From: Methylobacterium sp. E-066
Lineage (GTDB): Bacteria; Pseudomonadota; Alphaproteobacteria; Rhizobiales; Beijerinckiaceae
Length of the DNA stretch: 64,000 bases
Assembly: GCF_022829635.1 (NCBI RefSeq)
Contig: NZ_JAKSYO010000183.1
Span: forward strand, 1-64,000
Direction: 5' to 3'
Of the stretch, positions 45,110-56,453 are shown in pieces. Each line of letters begins with the position of its first letter. Position 1 is the stretch's first letter. The position numbers were made by a program, and so were the translations under genes. Under the pieces are notes generated by a model. That model worked only from the letters and a program-made list of their open reading frames with translations. It had not been told where the DNA came from and searched no databases.

Positions 45110-45136
45110 TGTCACACCGGGCCGGGCTTCCTTGTC
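45110..45136 (+). promoter_or_regulatory. candidate ECF41-type promoter
   Basis: TGTCACA (45110-45116) followed after 16 bases by TGTC (45133-45136) closely matches the published ECF41 promoter (TGTCACA and CGTC, as I recall). It lies 33 bases upstream of the flavoprotein start and so drives the operon ending in the sigma factor gene. Confidence 0.55.
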
Positions 45137-45169
45137 ATGTCGTCCGGGACTGGACCGACAGGGGGGATC

Positions 45170-45817
45170 ATGGTCGACAACATCGTGCAGGCGCTTCGTG
45201 AGGACCGGGCGACGGAGCCCGAACCGATGCGCATCGCCATCGTGTTTCACACCGGCTACGGCCATACCGGTCGCCAGGCCGAAGCCGTGGCGGAGGGTGT
45301 GCGGCTGGTCGACGGCGCCGACGCCCTGCTTGTGCCCGTCGCGGAAGTGGAGCGGTCCTGGGCCGTCCTCGAGGCCGCCCCGGCGATCGTCTTCGGCGCG
45401 CCGACCTACGTGGCAGGGGCGTCCGCGGCGTTCAAAACGTTCCAGGAATCGACCTCGAACCTCGTGATGGCCAAGGGCTATCTGTGGAAGGACAAGATCG
45501 CCGCCGGGTTCACCAATTCCGGCGCGATGGCCGGCGACAAGCTCGCCACCCTCATCCAGATGGCCCTGTTCGCGGCACAACATGGCATGCATTGGGTCAG
45601 CCTCGACCTCCCGCCCGCGAATTGTTCGACCACGGGGTCGGAGCAGGATCTGAACCGGCTCGGCTGCTGGCTCGGCGCGGCGGCACAATCGAATACGGAC
45701 GAGGGTCCCGACCGCGCGCCGCCGGAGGCCGACCTCGCGACCGCGCGCCATCTCGGCCGGCGCGTCGCGCAGATCACGCGGCAGTTCGTGCGCGGCCGGG
45801 AGGCGCTGAGTCTGTGA
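45170..45817 (+). CDS. flavodoxin family protein (WrbA/NAD(P)H-quinone reductase-like)
   Basis: The product is 215 residues from ATG 45170, with GGGGGG a few bases upstream. Flavodoxin features are 'RIAIVFHTGYGHTGRQAEAV' (FMN phosphate loop), 'AIVFGAPTYVAGASAAFKTF' and 'KIAAGFTNSGAMAGDKLATL'. It overlaps the sigma factor gene by 4 bases (GTGA), so the two form an operon. It probably reduces quinones or similar compounds. Confidence 0.82.
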   Translation: MVDNIVQALREDRATEPEPMRIAIVFHTGYGHTGRQAEAVAEGVRLVDGADALLVPVAEVERSWAVLEAAPAIVFGAPTYVAGASAAFKTFQESTSNLVMAKGYLWKDKIAAGFTNSGAMAGDKLATLIQMALFAAQHGMHWVSLDLPPANCSTTGSEQDLNRLGCWLGAAAQSNTDEGPDRAPPEADLATARHLGRRVAQITRQFVRGREALSL

Positions 45818-46707
45818 GCGCGTCGTCCAACGGGGCGGCCCCCGCAACAGGCTTCCAGGCGTCGCGTCCGGGCCTGATCCGGCTCGCCTACCGCATGCTC
45901 GGATCGATGGCCGACGCGGAAGACGTGGTTCAGGACGCCTATGCACGCTGGCTGGCCGCCGATCGGGCGGCGGTGCGGGAGCCGGCCGCGTTCCTGCGGG
46001 TTGTGGTCACGCGCCTCTGTCTCAACCAGCTCAAATCGGCCCGCCATCGGCGGGAAACCTATCTCGGGCCGTGGCTGCCCGAGCCGATCATCGATCCCGA
46101 CGAGCCGGACGATCTCGACGACATCACCCTGCCGCTGATGATCGCGCTGGAACGCCTGTCGCCGCTGGAGCGGGCGGCCTTCCTCCTGCACGACGTGTTC
46201 GGCATGGCGTTCCCGGATGTGGCCGAGGCGATCGGGCGGGAAGAAGCGGCGTGCCGTAAGCTCACCAGCCGTGCTCGCGTGCATCTCCGGGAGACCCGGC
46301 CGCGCTTTGCCGTGCCTCGGGAGGACGGTTTGAAGATCGCCGCCGCGTTCTTCGCCGCCTCGCGCAGCGGCGACATGGCCGCGCTGCGCGCCCTCCTGGC
46401 CGACGATGTGGTCGCCACGGCCGATGGCGGCGGCAAGGTTCCCGCATCGCCGCAGCCGCTCGTCGGGCAGCACGCGGTGCTCGTGCGCCACGCGGCCATG
46501 GCCCGCGACTTCATCCAGACTCCGTCCCGGCTCGTGCGCTACGCCGTCATCGACGGGTTGCCGGGCTTCGTCACCGTCGAGGCGCCCAGCATCGTGCAGA
46601 CGACGGCCCTGCACGTTCAGGAGGGCAAGGTCGTCGCCATCTACGTGGTGCGCAATCCGGACAAGACGCGGCGGGTTTCTCGCAATTGGGTGCCTGGGAG
46701 CGCGTAA
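45814..46707 (+). CDS. ECF41-type RNA polymerase sigma factor
   Basis: From GTG 45814 the product is 297 residues. Sigma region 2 has 'LIRLAYRMLGSMADAEDVVQ' and region 4 has 'LSPLERAAFLLHDVFGMAFP' then 'DVAEAIGREEAACRKL'. A SnoaL-like C-terminal extension (about 185-297) ends with 'YVVRNPDKTRRVS', where the NPDK motif matches the NPDKL motif typical of ECF41. ECF41 factors regulate themselves through this extension. It is coupled to the flavoprotein gene rather than the usual COE gene. Confidence 0.88.
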   Translation: MSASSNGAAPATGFQASRPGLIRLAYRMLGSMADAEDVVQDAYARWLAADRAAVREPAAFLRVVVTRLCLNQLKSARHRRETYLGPWLPEPIIDPDEPDDLDDITLPLMIALERLSPLERAAFLLHDVFGMAFPDVAEAIGREEAACRKLTSRARVHLRETRPRFAVPREDGLKIAAAFFAASRSGDMAALRALLADDVVATADGGGKVPASPQPLVGQHAVLVRHAAMARDFIQTPSRLVRYAVIDGLPGFVTVEAPSIVQTTALHVQEGKVVAIYVVRNPDKTRRVSRNWVPGSA

Positions 46708-46814
46708 GGTTCCAAGCAGGTCGATCCGGCCGGCTGGCGGGAACGCTTTCTGCCGGACGGCCGTTGCAGCCGCCACGCGGGCCGTGACGGCCCGATGCCG
46801 CCGGAGCGACGACC

Positions 46815-47033
46815 ATGCCGCGCCCCTATGAGCCCTTCGCCGACGCGCTGCGCGTCGCCCGCGAGATCGTCCGAGACCGGGTCGGTGCGGTCACCCGCGC
46901 TGCCGTCCAGGCGGATCCGCATGCCTATGACGAGGCCTGCAACGCCCTCGCCCTCCGGATCGCCGAGGCGCTGGTCGACGAGGGCGAGGCGGTGGCAAGC
47001 CGCTTCGCCGGCCGGGACGACCGGGCCGCCTAA
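46815..47033 (+). CDS. small protein of unknown function
   Basis: The 72-residue product starts 'MPRPYEPFADALRVAREIVR' and is mostly helical and charged. No family motif was recognised. It follows the sigma factor by 107 bases on the same strand. It may be real, but short helical frames arise easily in high-GC DNA. Confidence 0.4.
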   Translation: MPRPYEPFADALRVAREIVRDRVGAVTRAAVQADPHAYDEACNALALRIAEALVDEGEAVASRFAGRDDRAA

Positions 47034-47482
47034 AGTCTGCGGGCTGCACGGGTTTGAGGCGCAGGTGCTTTTGCAGGGCTCAACGCGCCCCCTCCCTCGT
47101 GCGGGCTAGCAGATTCACCCATCGCGGCCAGCAGGATACGCCGGAGACACCGCGGCTCTCCCTCCCCCCTCTGCGGGGGAGGGTGGCCCCCGGAGGGGGT
47201 CGGGAGAGGGGAGCGACGGTGCATAATATGGCTGCGGCCTTCATGCCCGCTCTGCTTCATCCGGAAGCCGGGCTCCCCTCTCCCGACCCCCGCTGACGCA
47301 GGGGCCACCCTCCCCCGCAGAGGGGGGAGGGAGACGCGCTTGGGGTTGCCTTGGCTCACATCCGGCAGCGATGTGTGAATCCGCTAACCCGAGCGGAAGA
47401 GGGGACCAGCGCCTTCTGCGCCCACGGCATCATCGCTGCGACAACCAAAATCGGTGTAGCCCATAGGGCCTGACCGAAGCGG
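47034..47482. other. gene-free region with long inverted repeat
   Basis: The region is occupied mainly by the inverted repeat at 47158-47333. No gene was seen. It separates the small protein gene from uvrB. Confidence 0.5.
47158..47333. repeat. long inverted repeat, family D
   Basis: The left arm (47158-47213, starting CTCCCTCCCCCCTCTGCGGG) is largely complementary to the right arm (47273-47333, ending AGGGGGGAGGGAG). About 60 bases lie between. Related arms occur near 103-174. Confidence 0.75.
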
Positions 47483-50224
<2,742 letters not shown>

Positions 50225-50306
50225 GGGATCAATATGGGCCGCGCACACGCCGCGAGAAACCCTATGCGGCGCGGAGTTTTTCGGCATCTACGGGAGAGCC
50301 TCATCG

Positions 50307-50792
50307 ATGAGCGAACCGATCCATCCCGAGACCCGCATCGGGCACGTGCATCTCAAGGTCGCCGACCTGGACCGGGCGCTCGGCTTCTATTGCGGTGTCC
50401 TCGGCCTCGGCCTGACCCAGCGCTACGGTGAGCGCGCCGCCTTCGTCGCGGCCGGCGGCTACCACCACCATATCGGGCTCAACACCTGGGAGAGCCTCGG
50501 CGGATCACCGCCGGCCCCGGGCACCACCGGACTGTACCATCTCGCCCTGCTCTACCCGAATCGGGCCGCCCTGGCCGATGCCCTGCGCCGGGTCGAGGCC
50601 GCCGGCATCCCCCTGGACGGCGCCAGCGACCACGGCGTCAGCGAAGCCCTGTACCTGCGCGATCCGGACGGGAACGGCGTCGAGCTGTACCGGGACCGCC
50701 CGGAGGCGGAATGGCCCCGCGACCCGGACGGCGCCCTGCGGATGGTCACAGTGCGGCTCGATCTGGACAATCTCCGCCGCGAAGATGGGTAA
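50307..50792 (+). CDS. VOC family protein (glyoxalase/extradiol dioxygenase fold)
   Basis: From ATG 50307 (GGGAGAG upstream) the product is 161 residues with the VOC pattern 'GHVHLKVADLDRALGFYCGV' and a second module 'LYHLALLYPNRAALADALRR'. 'DPDGNGVELYRDRP' holds the third metal ligand Glu. It resembles Bacillus CatE/YfiE-type dioxygenase proteins. The substrate is not known. Confidence 0.88.
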   Translation: MSEPIHPETRIGHVHLKVADLDRALGFYCGVLGLGLTQRYGERAAFVAAGGYHHHIGLNTWESLGGSPPAPGTTGLYHLALLYPNRAALADALRRVEAAGIPLDGASDHGVSEALYLRDPDGNGVELYRDRPEAEWPRDPDGALRMVTVRLDLDNLRREDG

Positions 50793-50950
50793 TTTCAACG
50801 TGTAGGTAGAATTCGCCGTGCATTGGCCTGGACCAACCGGGCCGATGCTGAGAAAATTTGCCATCATCACCCGGCGAATTGGCTTGCGGCGGCCGAGGCC
50901 CGCCGGTACTTTGCAGTGCAAAGCATGATGCAGCGCGGGGGCTGAAGCTC

Positions 50951-51568
50951 ATGCAGGATCTGGACAAGGCCTTGGCCGACATCGTGGCGATCCGTTCGCA
51001 GATCGCCCGCGACACGGCGTTCCGCGGCTTGGGCGCGGCCACCGTCGCCGGCACGGGCGGCCTGGCACTGGCCTGCGCGATCGGCCAGGCCCTCTGGCTC
51101 GGCGATCCGGCCGCCCGGCCGGTCCTGTTCTTCGGCCTCTGGATCGCTGCCGCCCTGGTGGCCTTCGCGCTGATCGGCGTCGAGGCGGTGCGGCGCAGCC
51201 GCCGGCTTCATTCCGGCCTCGCCGACGCCATGGTCTGGAACGCCATCGAGGTGTTTTTGCCGGCCGCCGGCACCGGGGCCTGCCTCGCCCTGGTCATCGC
51301 CCGCTTCGCCCCGGCCGAGATCTGGATGCTGCCCGGCCTCTGGCAGGTACTGGTCGGCCTCGGTCTGTTCGCCTCGGCGCGGATCCTGCCCCGGGCGGTC
51401 CAGGGGGTCGGCGCCTGGTATCTGCTCAGCGGCCTCGCCGTGCTCGCCATCTCGGCCGAGAGCCACGCCCTGTCGCCCTGGGCCATGGGGCTCCCCTTCC
51501 TGGTCGGCCAGAGCTGGCTGGCCGGCATCATCCATCGCGGCGCCCGGGCCTTCGATGATGACCTCTGA
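50951..51568 (+). CDS. membrane protein of unknown function, paired with a winged-helix regulator
   Basis: The 205-residue product from ATG 50951 has a short polar start and about six membrane helices. No transporter or enzyme motif was recognised. Its 3' end overlaps the next gene, a winged-helix regulator, by 14 bases, so they form a coupled pair. The role is probably linked to the regulator's signal. Confidence 0.7.
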   Translation: MQDLDKALADIVAIRSQIARDTAFRGLGAATVAGTGGLALACAIGQALWLGDPAARPVLFFGLWIAAALVAFALIGVEAVRRSRRLHSGLADAMVWNAIEVFLPAAGTGACLALVIARFAPAEIWMLPGLWQVLVGLGLFASARILPRAVQGVGAWYLLSGLAVLAISAESHALSPWAMGLPFLVGQSWLAGIIHRGARAFDDDL

Positions 51569-51944
51569 CCGCGACGACGGACGCTTCTCCTACGAGGGGC
51601 TCGACCGGATCATCCACGAGCGGGCACGCCTGAGCGTGCTCACCTCCCTGGTGGCGCATCCCAAGGGCCTGCCGTTCCCGGACCTCAAACGCCTGTGCGG
51701 GCTGACCGACGGCAACCTGAGCCGGCACTTGACCGTTCTCAGTGAGGCCGAGCTGGTGAGCCTCGAGAAGGGCTTCGCCTTCAACCGCACACAGACAATC
51801 TGCCGCATGACGCCGACCGGGCGCAGGCGTTTCATCGGCTATCTCGGGGTGCTCGAGCAGGTGGTGCGCGACGCGGCCTCGGCGGCGGAGCGAAGTCCCG
51901 AGGGCGGGGTGCGCGGCCTCGATCCGGCCACGAAACCGGCCTGA
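51555..51944 (+). CDS. winged-helix transcriptional regulator
   Basis: The 129-residue protein has a winged helix: 'ERARLSVLTSLVAHPKGLPF', then 'PDLKRLCGLTDGNLSRHLTVLSEAELVSLEK' (split), and 'MTPTGRRRFIGYL'. It resembles ArsR/MarR-like regulators. It overlaps the membrane protein gene by 14 bases. The target and signal are unknown. Confidence 0.8.
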   Translation: MMTSDRDDGRFSYEGLDRIIHERARLSVLTSLVAHPKGLPFPDLKRLCGLTDGNLSRHLTVLSEAELVSLEKGFAFNRTQTICRMTPTGRRRFIGYLGVLEQVVRDAASAAERSPEGGVRGLDPATKPA

Positions 51945-52021
51945 GACCGCCGAATCGCGCAGAGATTGTCAACGCAAACCGCATAAACCTCAACGCTACG
52001 CCCATGCCGGGAGACTTTACG

Positions 52022-52741
52022 ATGCAAAGCGAAGCGGGGCCGGGGGGGCTGCACGCCGCGATCATCATGGACGGCAACGGGCGCTGGGCGACGCAGCGCG
52101 GCCTGCCGCGGCTCGCCGGCCATCATCGCGGCGTCGAGGCGATCCGGCGCACCGCCGAGGCCTGCCCGGATCTCGGCATCGGCACGCTCACGCTCTACGC
52201 CTTCTCGGCCGACAACTGGCAGCGGCCGGAGGACGAGGTCGGCGGCCTGATGCGGCTGCTGCGCTCCTACCTGCGCAACGAGACCCAGCGGCTCGCCCGC
52301 ACCGGCACCCGGCTCAGCGTCGTCGGCCGGCGCGACCGCCTGCCCCGGGGCATCCCGGAGGCGATCGCCGCCGCCGAGGAGGCCACCGCCGCGGGCCGCC
52401 GCCTGCACCTGCGCATCTGCGTCGATTATTCCGCCCGGGACGCGATCATCGCGGCGGCGCAGGCCCTCCAGGGCGCCGACGCCACCCGCGAGAGTTTTGG
52501 CGCGCTGGTCGCCGGACAGATGCACGGCTCGCCGGTGGACGTCGATCTCGTGATCCGCACCGGCGGCGAGCAGCGGCTCTCGGATTTCCTGCTCTGGGAG
52601 GCGGCCTATGCCGAACTCCACTTCACCGACCGGATGTGGCCCGATTTCGGCCCGGACGATCTCGCCGCGGCGGTGGCCGAGTTCGCCCGCCGGGACCGCC
52701 GCTTCGGCGGCCTGAAGACGGCGGTCCCGGCGGCGGCCTGA
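52022..52741 (+). CDS. uppS: polyprenyl diphosphate synthase (UppS family)
   Basis: From ATG 52022, with GGGAG at 52009-52013, the product is 239 residues. Motifs are 'AIIMDGNGRWATQRG' with the catalytic Asp, 'GHHRGVEAIR', 'YAFSADNWQRP' and 'RTGGEQRLSDFLLWEAAYAE'. It makes long cis-polyprenyl diphosphates, lipid carriers for cell-wall and surface sugars. It lies outside the usual frr-uppS-cdsA-dxr cluster, so it may be a second copy. An alternative start at 52004 lacks a ribosome site. Confidence 0.92.
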   Translation: MQSEAGPGGLHAAIIMDGNGRWATQRGLPRLAGHHRGVEAIRRTAEACPDLGIGTLTLYAFSADNWQRPEDEVGGLMRLLRSYLRNETQRLARTGTRLSVVGRRDRLPRGIPEAIAAAEEATAAGRRLHLRICVDYSARDAIIAAAQALQGADATRESFGALVAGQMHGSPVDVDLVIRTGGEQRLSDFLLWEAAYAELHFTDRMWPDFGPDDLAAAVAEFARRDRRFGGLKTAVPAAA

Positions 52742-52791
52742 ACGCACGCGCCCGCTTGACGGGCGCGCCGCCTCAGGCAGAGGCTTCCACC

Positions 52792-54060
52792 ATGACCGAG
52801 ACTCTCGCCAGCCGCCGCGTCCTGCTCGTCATCGGCGGCGGCATCGCGGCCTACAAGGCCCTCGACCTGATCCGGCGCCTGCGCGAACGCGGCGCCAGCG
52901 TCTGCCCGGTCCTGACCGCGGGCGCGCAGGAATTTGTGACGCCGCTCGCCGCCGCGGCGCTCGCCGGTGAGCGGGCCCATACCGACCTGTTCGACCGGGC
53001 CGAAGAGGCCGATATCGGCCATATCAAGCTGGCCCGGCAGGCGGATGCCGTCGTGGTGGCACCGGCCACCGCCAACCTGATGGCCCGCATGGCCGGGGGC
53101 CACGCCGCCGACCTCGCCACCACGATCCTGCTGGCCACCACCCTGCCGATCCTGATCGCCCCGGCCATGAACGTGCAGATGTGGGCGCATCCGGCGACCC
53201 GGCGCAACCGCGCCACCCTGGAGGCCGACGGCGTGCGCCTCGTCGGGCCCAATGCCGGCAAGATGGCCGAGGCGGAAACCGGTCCCGGCCGCATGGCCGA
53301 GCCCAACGAGATCGCCGATGCCGTTGAGCGGATGCTAACCGAGGCCGGTGCCGGGGCTCCCGGCCTCGGCTTCCTGTCGGGCCGCCAGAGCCCGCCCGCC
53401 CGCCCCCTCGCCGGAAGGCGGGTCGTGGTGACCTCCGGGCCGACCCATGAGCCGATCGACCCGGTGCGCTACCTCGCCAACCGCTCCTCCGGCCGCCAGG
53501 GCCACGCCATCGCGGCCGCCGCCGCCGCGGCCGGTGCCGCCGTGACGTTGATCTCCGGGCCGGTCTCGATCCCGGACCCCGCGGGCGTCACCGTGGTGCG
53601 GGTCGAGACCGCCCGGGAGATGCTCGCCGCCGTCGAGGCGGCCCTGCCCGCCGAGATCGCGATCTTCGCGGCCGCCGTCGCTGATTGGCGTCCGGAAACC
53701 GAGGCCGGCTCGAAGAAGATCAAGAAGGACGGCAGCGGCCCGGCGCCGCTGACCCTCGTGGAGAATCCCGACATCCTCGCCACCGTGTCGCGGATGGAGG
53801 TTGGGCGCCCGCCCCTGGTGGTCGGCTTCGCCGCCGAGACCGACACGGTTCTGGACCACGCCCGGGCCAAGATCGCCCGCAAGGGCTGCGACCTGATCGT
53901 CGCCAACGACGTCTCGGTCGCGGGCGGCGTCATGGGCGGCACCGACAACACGGTCCACCTGATCCACCGCGACGGCACGCTGGAGACCTGGCCGCGCCTC
54001 GGCAAGGACGAGGTTGCCCGCCGGCTGGTCACGCATCTGGCCGGCGTGTTGGGACGCTGA
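52792..54060 (+). CDS. coaBC: bifunctional phosphopantothenoylcysteine decarboxylase / phosphopantothenate-cysteine ligase
   Basis: From ATG 52792 the product is 422 residues. The N-terminal flavin-binding decarboxylase (CoaC) has 'VLLVIGGGIAAYKALDLIRR', 'PATANLMARMAGGHAADLAT' and 'APAMNVQMWAHPAT'. The C-terminal ligase (CoaB) has 'VVVTSGPTHEPIDPVRYLAN' and 'VANDVS'. It catalyses two steps of coenzyme A synthesis. It lies 50 bases downstream of uppS, in the same direction. Confidence 0.95.
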   Translation: MTETLASRRVLLVIGGGIAAYKALDLIRRLRERGASVCPVLTAGAQEFVTPLAAAALAGERAHTDLFDRAEEADIGHIKLARQADAVVVAPATANLMARMAGGHAADLATTILLATTLPILIAPAMNVQMWAHPATRRNRATLEADGVRLVGPNAGKMAEAETGPGRMAEPNEIADAVERMLTEAGAGAPGLGFLSGRQSPPARPLAGRRVVVTSGPTHEPIDPVRYLANRSSGRQGHAIAAAAAAAGAAVTLISGPVSIPDPAGVTVVRVETAREMLAAVEAALPAEIAIFAAAVADWRPETEAGSKKIKKDGSGPAPLTLVENPDILATVSRMEVGRPPLVVGFAAETDTVLDHARAKIARKGCDLIVANDVSVAGGVMGGTDNTVHLIHRDGTLETWPRLGKDEVARRLVTHLAGVLGR

Positions 54061-54472
54061 GCCGGCTTCGCACACGCAAAACGGACCGATCCGAGTGGAT
54101 TCCACCGTGGGTGTTGCGGCGAAGCCTCGGCCGTCGCGATGCTGTTCGCAATGTGCGAAGCCGGCTGCCGACCGGGATAGGGCGGGCGGTAATCGCCATG
54201 AATGCGGTTACCGTGCGCATTGCCGTACGAGAAAGATCTCCTCGTCTCTCTATCGGTTCCAAGTGTTTCGGTATTGAGCGCAGAAATCGTATTAAAAACT
54301 GCTCATCTTTGGGTTTTATTCACTGTTCGGTTCAAATAAGATCTGATTGGCGAATTATAATTTCCGATTTATTGAAGATCAATCGCCTGTGTAAGCTTGC
54401 AATCTGCGGTTTTACGATGCTGTAAGCCCATGGCGCCGAACGAAAAACCGTCGGCTGAGGGCGTTATGGATC
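54061..54472 (+). promoter_or_regulatory. intergenic region upstream of the OprB porin
   Basis: These 412 bases hold no gene. The part 54270-54420 is markedly A+T-rich, which fits a promoter for the porin. No consensus elements are claimed. Confidence 0.4.
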
Positions 54473-55906
54473 ATGAAATCTAGATTTCTTTCGAGATGTG
54501 CAGTTGCGTTGCTGGTCATCGGTGCGGGTTCATTTATCGGACTTGCGCAGGCACAACCTTCGGCGCCTCAAGACACGGAAGAATCAACGATCATACCGGA
54601 TCCGAATGCGCCGCAACGGTTGCCGCTCGATCGGCCGTCGACGCCGGCGCCGAACACGCGTCCCGCCGTCGGCTCGGTGGATCCACGGACCGTGAGCCCG
54701 AAATTCGGCCTGCTCGGGAATCTCGGCGGCGTCCGCGACACGCTCTGGGAGCACGGCATCCTGCTCAATCTTGGTTACGTCTACGAGGGCGCTACGAACG
54801 CGGCCGGCGGGGATCGCACGCTGGCGCGTGGGGCCGCCCAATTCACCGCCAAGGGCCTGTTCGATTTCGAGAAGATGTTCGGTCTGGAGGGCGGCTCGGG
54901 CGTGGTCACGCTCAGCCACCGGCACGGCCGTGACCTGACTTCCGACGCGCATCTCGGCACGCAGTCGAGTGTCGAGGAGATCTTCGGCCGCGGCCGGATC
55001 TGGCGGTTGAGCCAGTTCTGGTACGACCAGAAATTTGGCCCCTGGGTCGATCTGAAGATCGGCCGCATGCCGTCCGGCGACGACTTTGCCGGCTTCGCCT
55101 GCGAGTTCCAGTTGAACGTGCTGTGTGGCGCCCCGACTGGCAAGCTCGCCGGCTACTACCTCTACAACTTCCCGGTCAGCCAGTGGGCGACGCGCCTGCG
55201 CGTCGGTACGGCGGACACCGCCTACGTCCAGGTCGGGGCCTACCAAGTCAATCCGGACAACCTCGTCGACGGCTTCAGCTTCAATTTCAGCAAGGGGACC
55301 GGCGCGATCATCATGTCCGAGGCGGGCTGGTTCCCGAAGATCGGCGGCTCGAGCTATGCCGGCAGCTACAAGATCGGCGGCTGGTATGAGACCGGCGGCG
55401 GTAACGACGTCTACCTGAACGACCGGCGCCTCCCCCTGGCCCTGTACAGGGGGCAGCCGCTGCACCGCGGCGGCCGCGAGGGCTTTTATTTCGTCGGCGT
55501 CCAAGAGGTCTACCGCCCGGATCCCGCCAATACCGCGCGTAACATCTCGGCCTTCGTCCGGGCGGTCACCATCGATCGGGAGACCTCCGTGTATTCCGCC
55601 GCGGTGACGGGCGGGTTCGTCTACAAGGGCTGGTGCGCGGAGCGCCCGAACGATTGGATCGGGTTGGGCGCCGGCCAGACGACCCCGAATCCGCGAGCGG
55701 TCGAGGCCTTGGAGCTGCGCAACCTCGTCAACCGGACCAACCGGCGACTCCCGGCGCAGGACCGCTATCTGGAAGCGTTCTACAGCATCGCCGTGACCGA
55801 CAACATCGTCGTGCGGCCGAACATCCAGTACATCACCCGGCGGGCGACGCCAGAACAGAAGCCCGACGTGGTGGTGTTCGGCCTGACCTCGCTGATCACT
55901 TTCTGA
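54473..55906 (+). CDS. OprB family carbohydrate-selective porin
   Basis: The 477-residue protein has a signal peptide ('ALLVIGAGSFIGLAQAQP') and an outer-membrane beta-barrel rich in alternating strands. It carries OprB-family features such as 'LGNLGGVRDTLWEHGILLNL', 'FEKMFGLEGGSGVVTLSHRH' and a final aromatic residue (Phe477). OprB porins take up sugars. It stands alone between gene-free A+T-rich regions. Confidence 0.87.
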   Translation: MKSRFLSRCAVALLVIGAGSFIGLAQAQPSAPQDTEESTIIPDPNAPQRLPLDRPSTPAPNTRPAVGSVDPRTVSPKFGLLGNLGGVRDTLWEHGILLNLGYVYEGATNAAGGDRTLARGAAQFTAKGLFDFEKMFGLEGGSGVVTLSHRHGRDLTSDAHLGTQSSVEEIFGRGRIWRLSQFWYDQKFGPWVDLKIGRMPSGDDFAGFACEFQLNVLCGAPTGKLAGYYLYNFPVSQWATRLRVGTADTAYVQVGAYQVNPDNLVDGFSFNFSKGTGAIIMSEAGWFPKIGGSSYAGSYKIGGWYETGGGNDVYLNDRRLPLALYRGQPLHRGGREGFYFVGVQEVYRPDPANTARNISAFVRAVTIDRETSVYSAAVTGGFVYKGWCAERPNDWIGLGAGQTTPNPRAVEALELRNLVNRTNRRLPAQDRYLEAFYSIAVTDNIVVRPNIQYITRRATPEQKPDVVVFGLTSLITF

Positions 55907-56453
55907 CGCGGCACCCCGAGGGTCTTTGCCGGCTTTCGGGACACTGCACGTTCGAGGGCTCGGTGCATCGTCGCGGATCCGAGATCCGCGCCGATGTCTT
56001 TGAGGGCGCGCTGCCGCATCCCGGAGCGGCGCGCGATTTCGCCGTTTCAAAAAGAACGGTTGAACAGGGTGTTGCCGATTCCGCGCCGCCCCTTTCCCGA
56101 GCGCCTGGACCGGAAGCGGAATGCGACACGCGACCCAGCACAGGAAAACGCGACGCGTCTCCGGTTCGCGTCGCCCGCCTCCGGTTCGGCACTGGCATGA
56201 GATGCCTTCCTTCGCGATGAAATCAATATCAATATCGATTGAAATCGTAAAATTGAGATTAAAGAGGTCTTTTTCTAAACAAAGCCGGCAAAGTTTTTGG
56301 ACCGATGTAAAATAGTTACGGCAATAATCCGAGTATTGGGAAAATTTGCTGCGCGGAATAAGTCTGAATCGGGCGTAACTAACGCAAAATTGATCGACAA
56401 ATGCGGTCATATAAGACATTACAACGCGATCATCAGGTCGCTGGAGCTGTGCG
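55907..56453. other. gene-free intergenic region, A+T-rich at its right end
   Basis: No gene was found in 547 bases. The end 56215-56450 is strongly A+T-rich, and its sequence may hold the promoter of the chemoreceptor gene. Confidence 0.4.

Noticed and set aside
47158..47333. Long inverted repeat considered as an insertion-sequence end pair
   Set aside because: No transposase frame lies between the arms (about 60 bases only) and no target duplication was seen, so it was left as a repeat.
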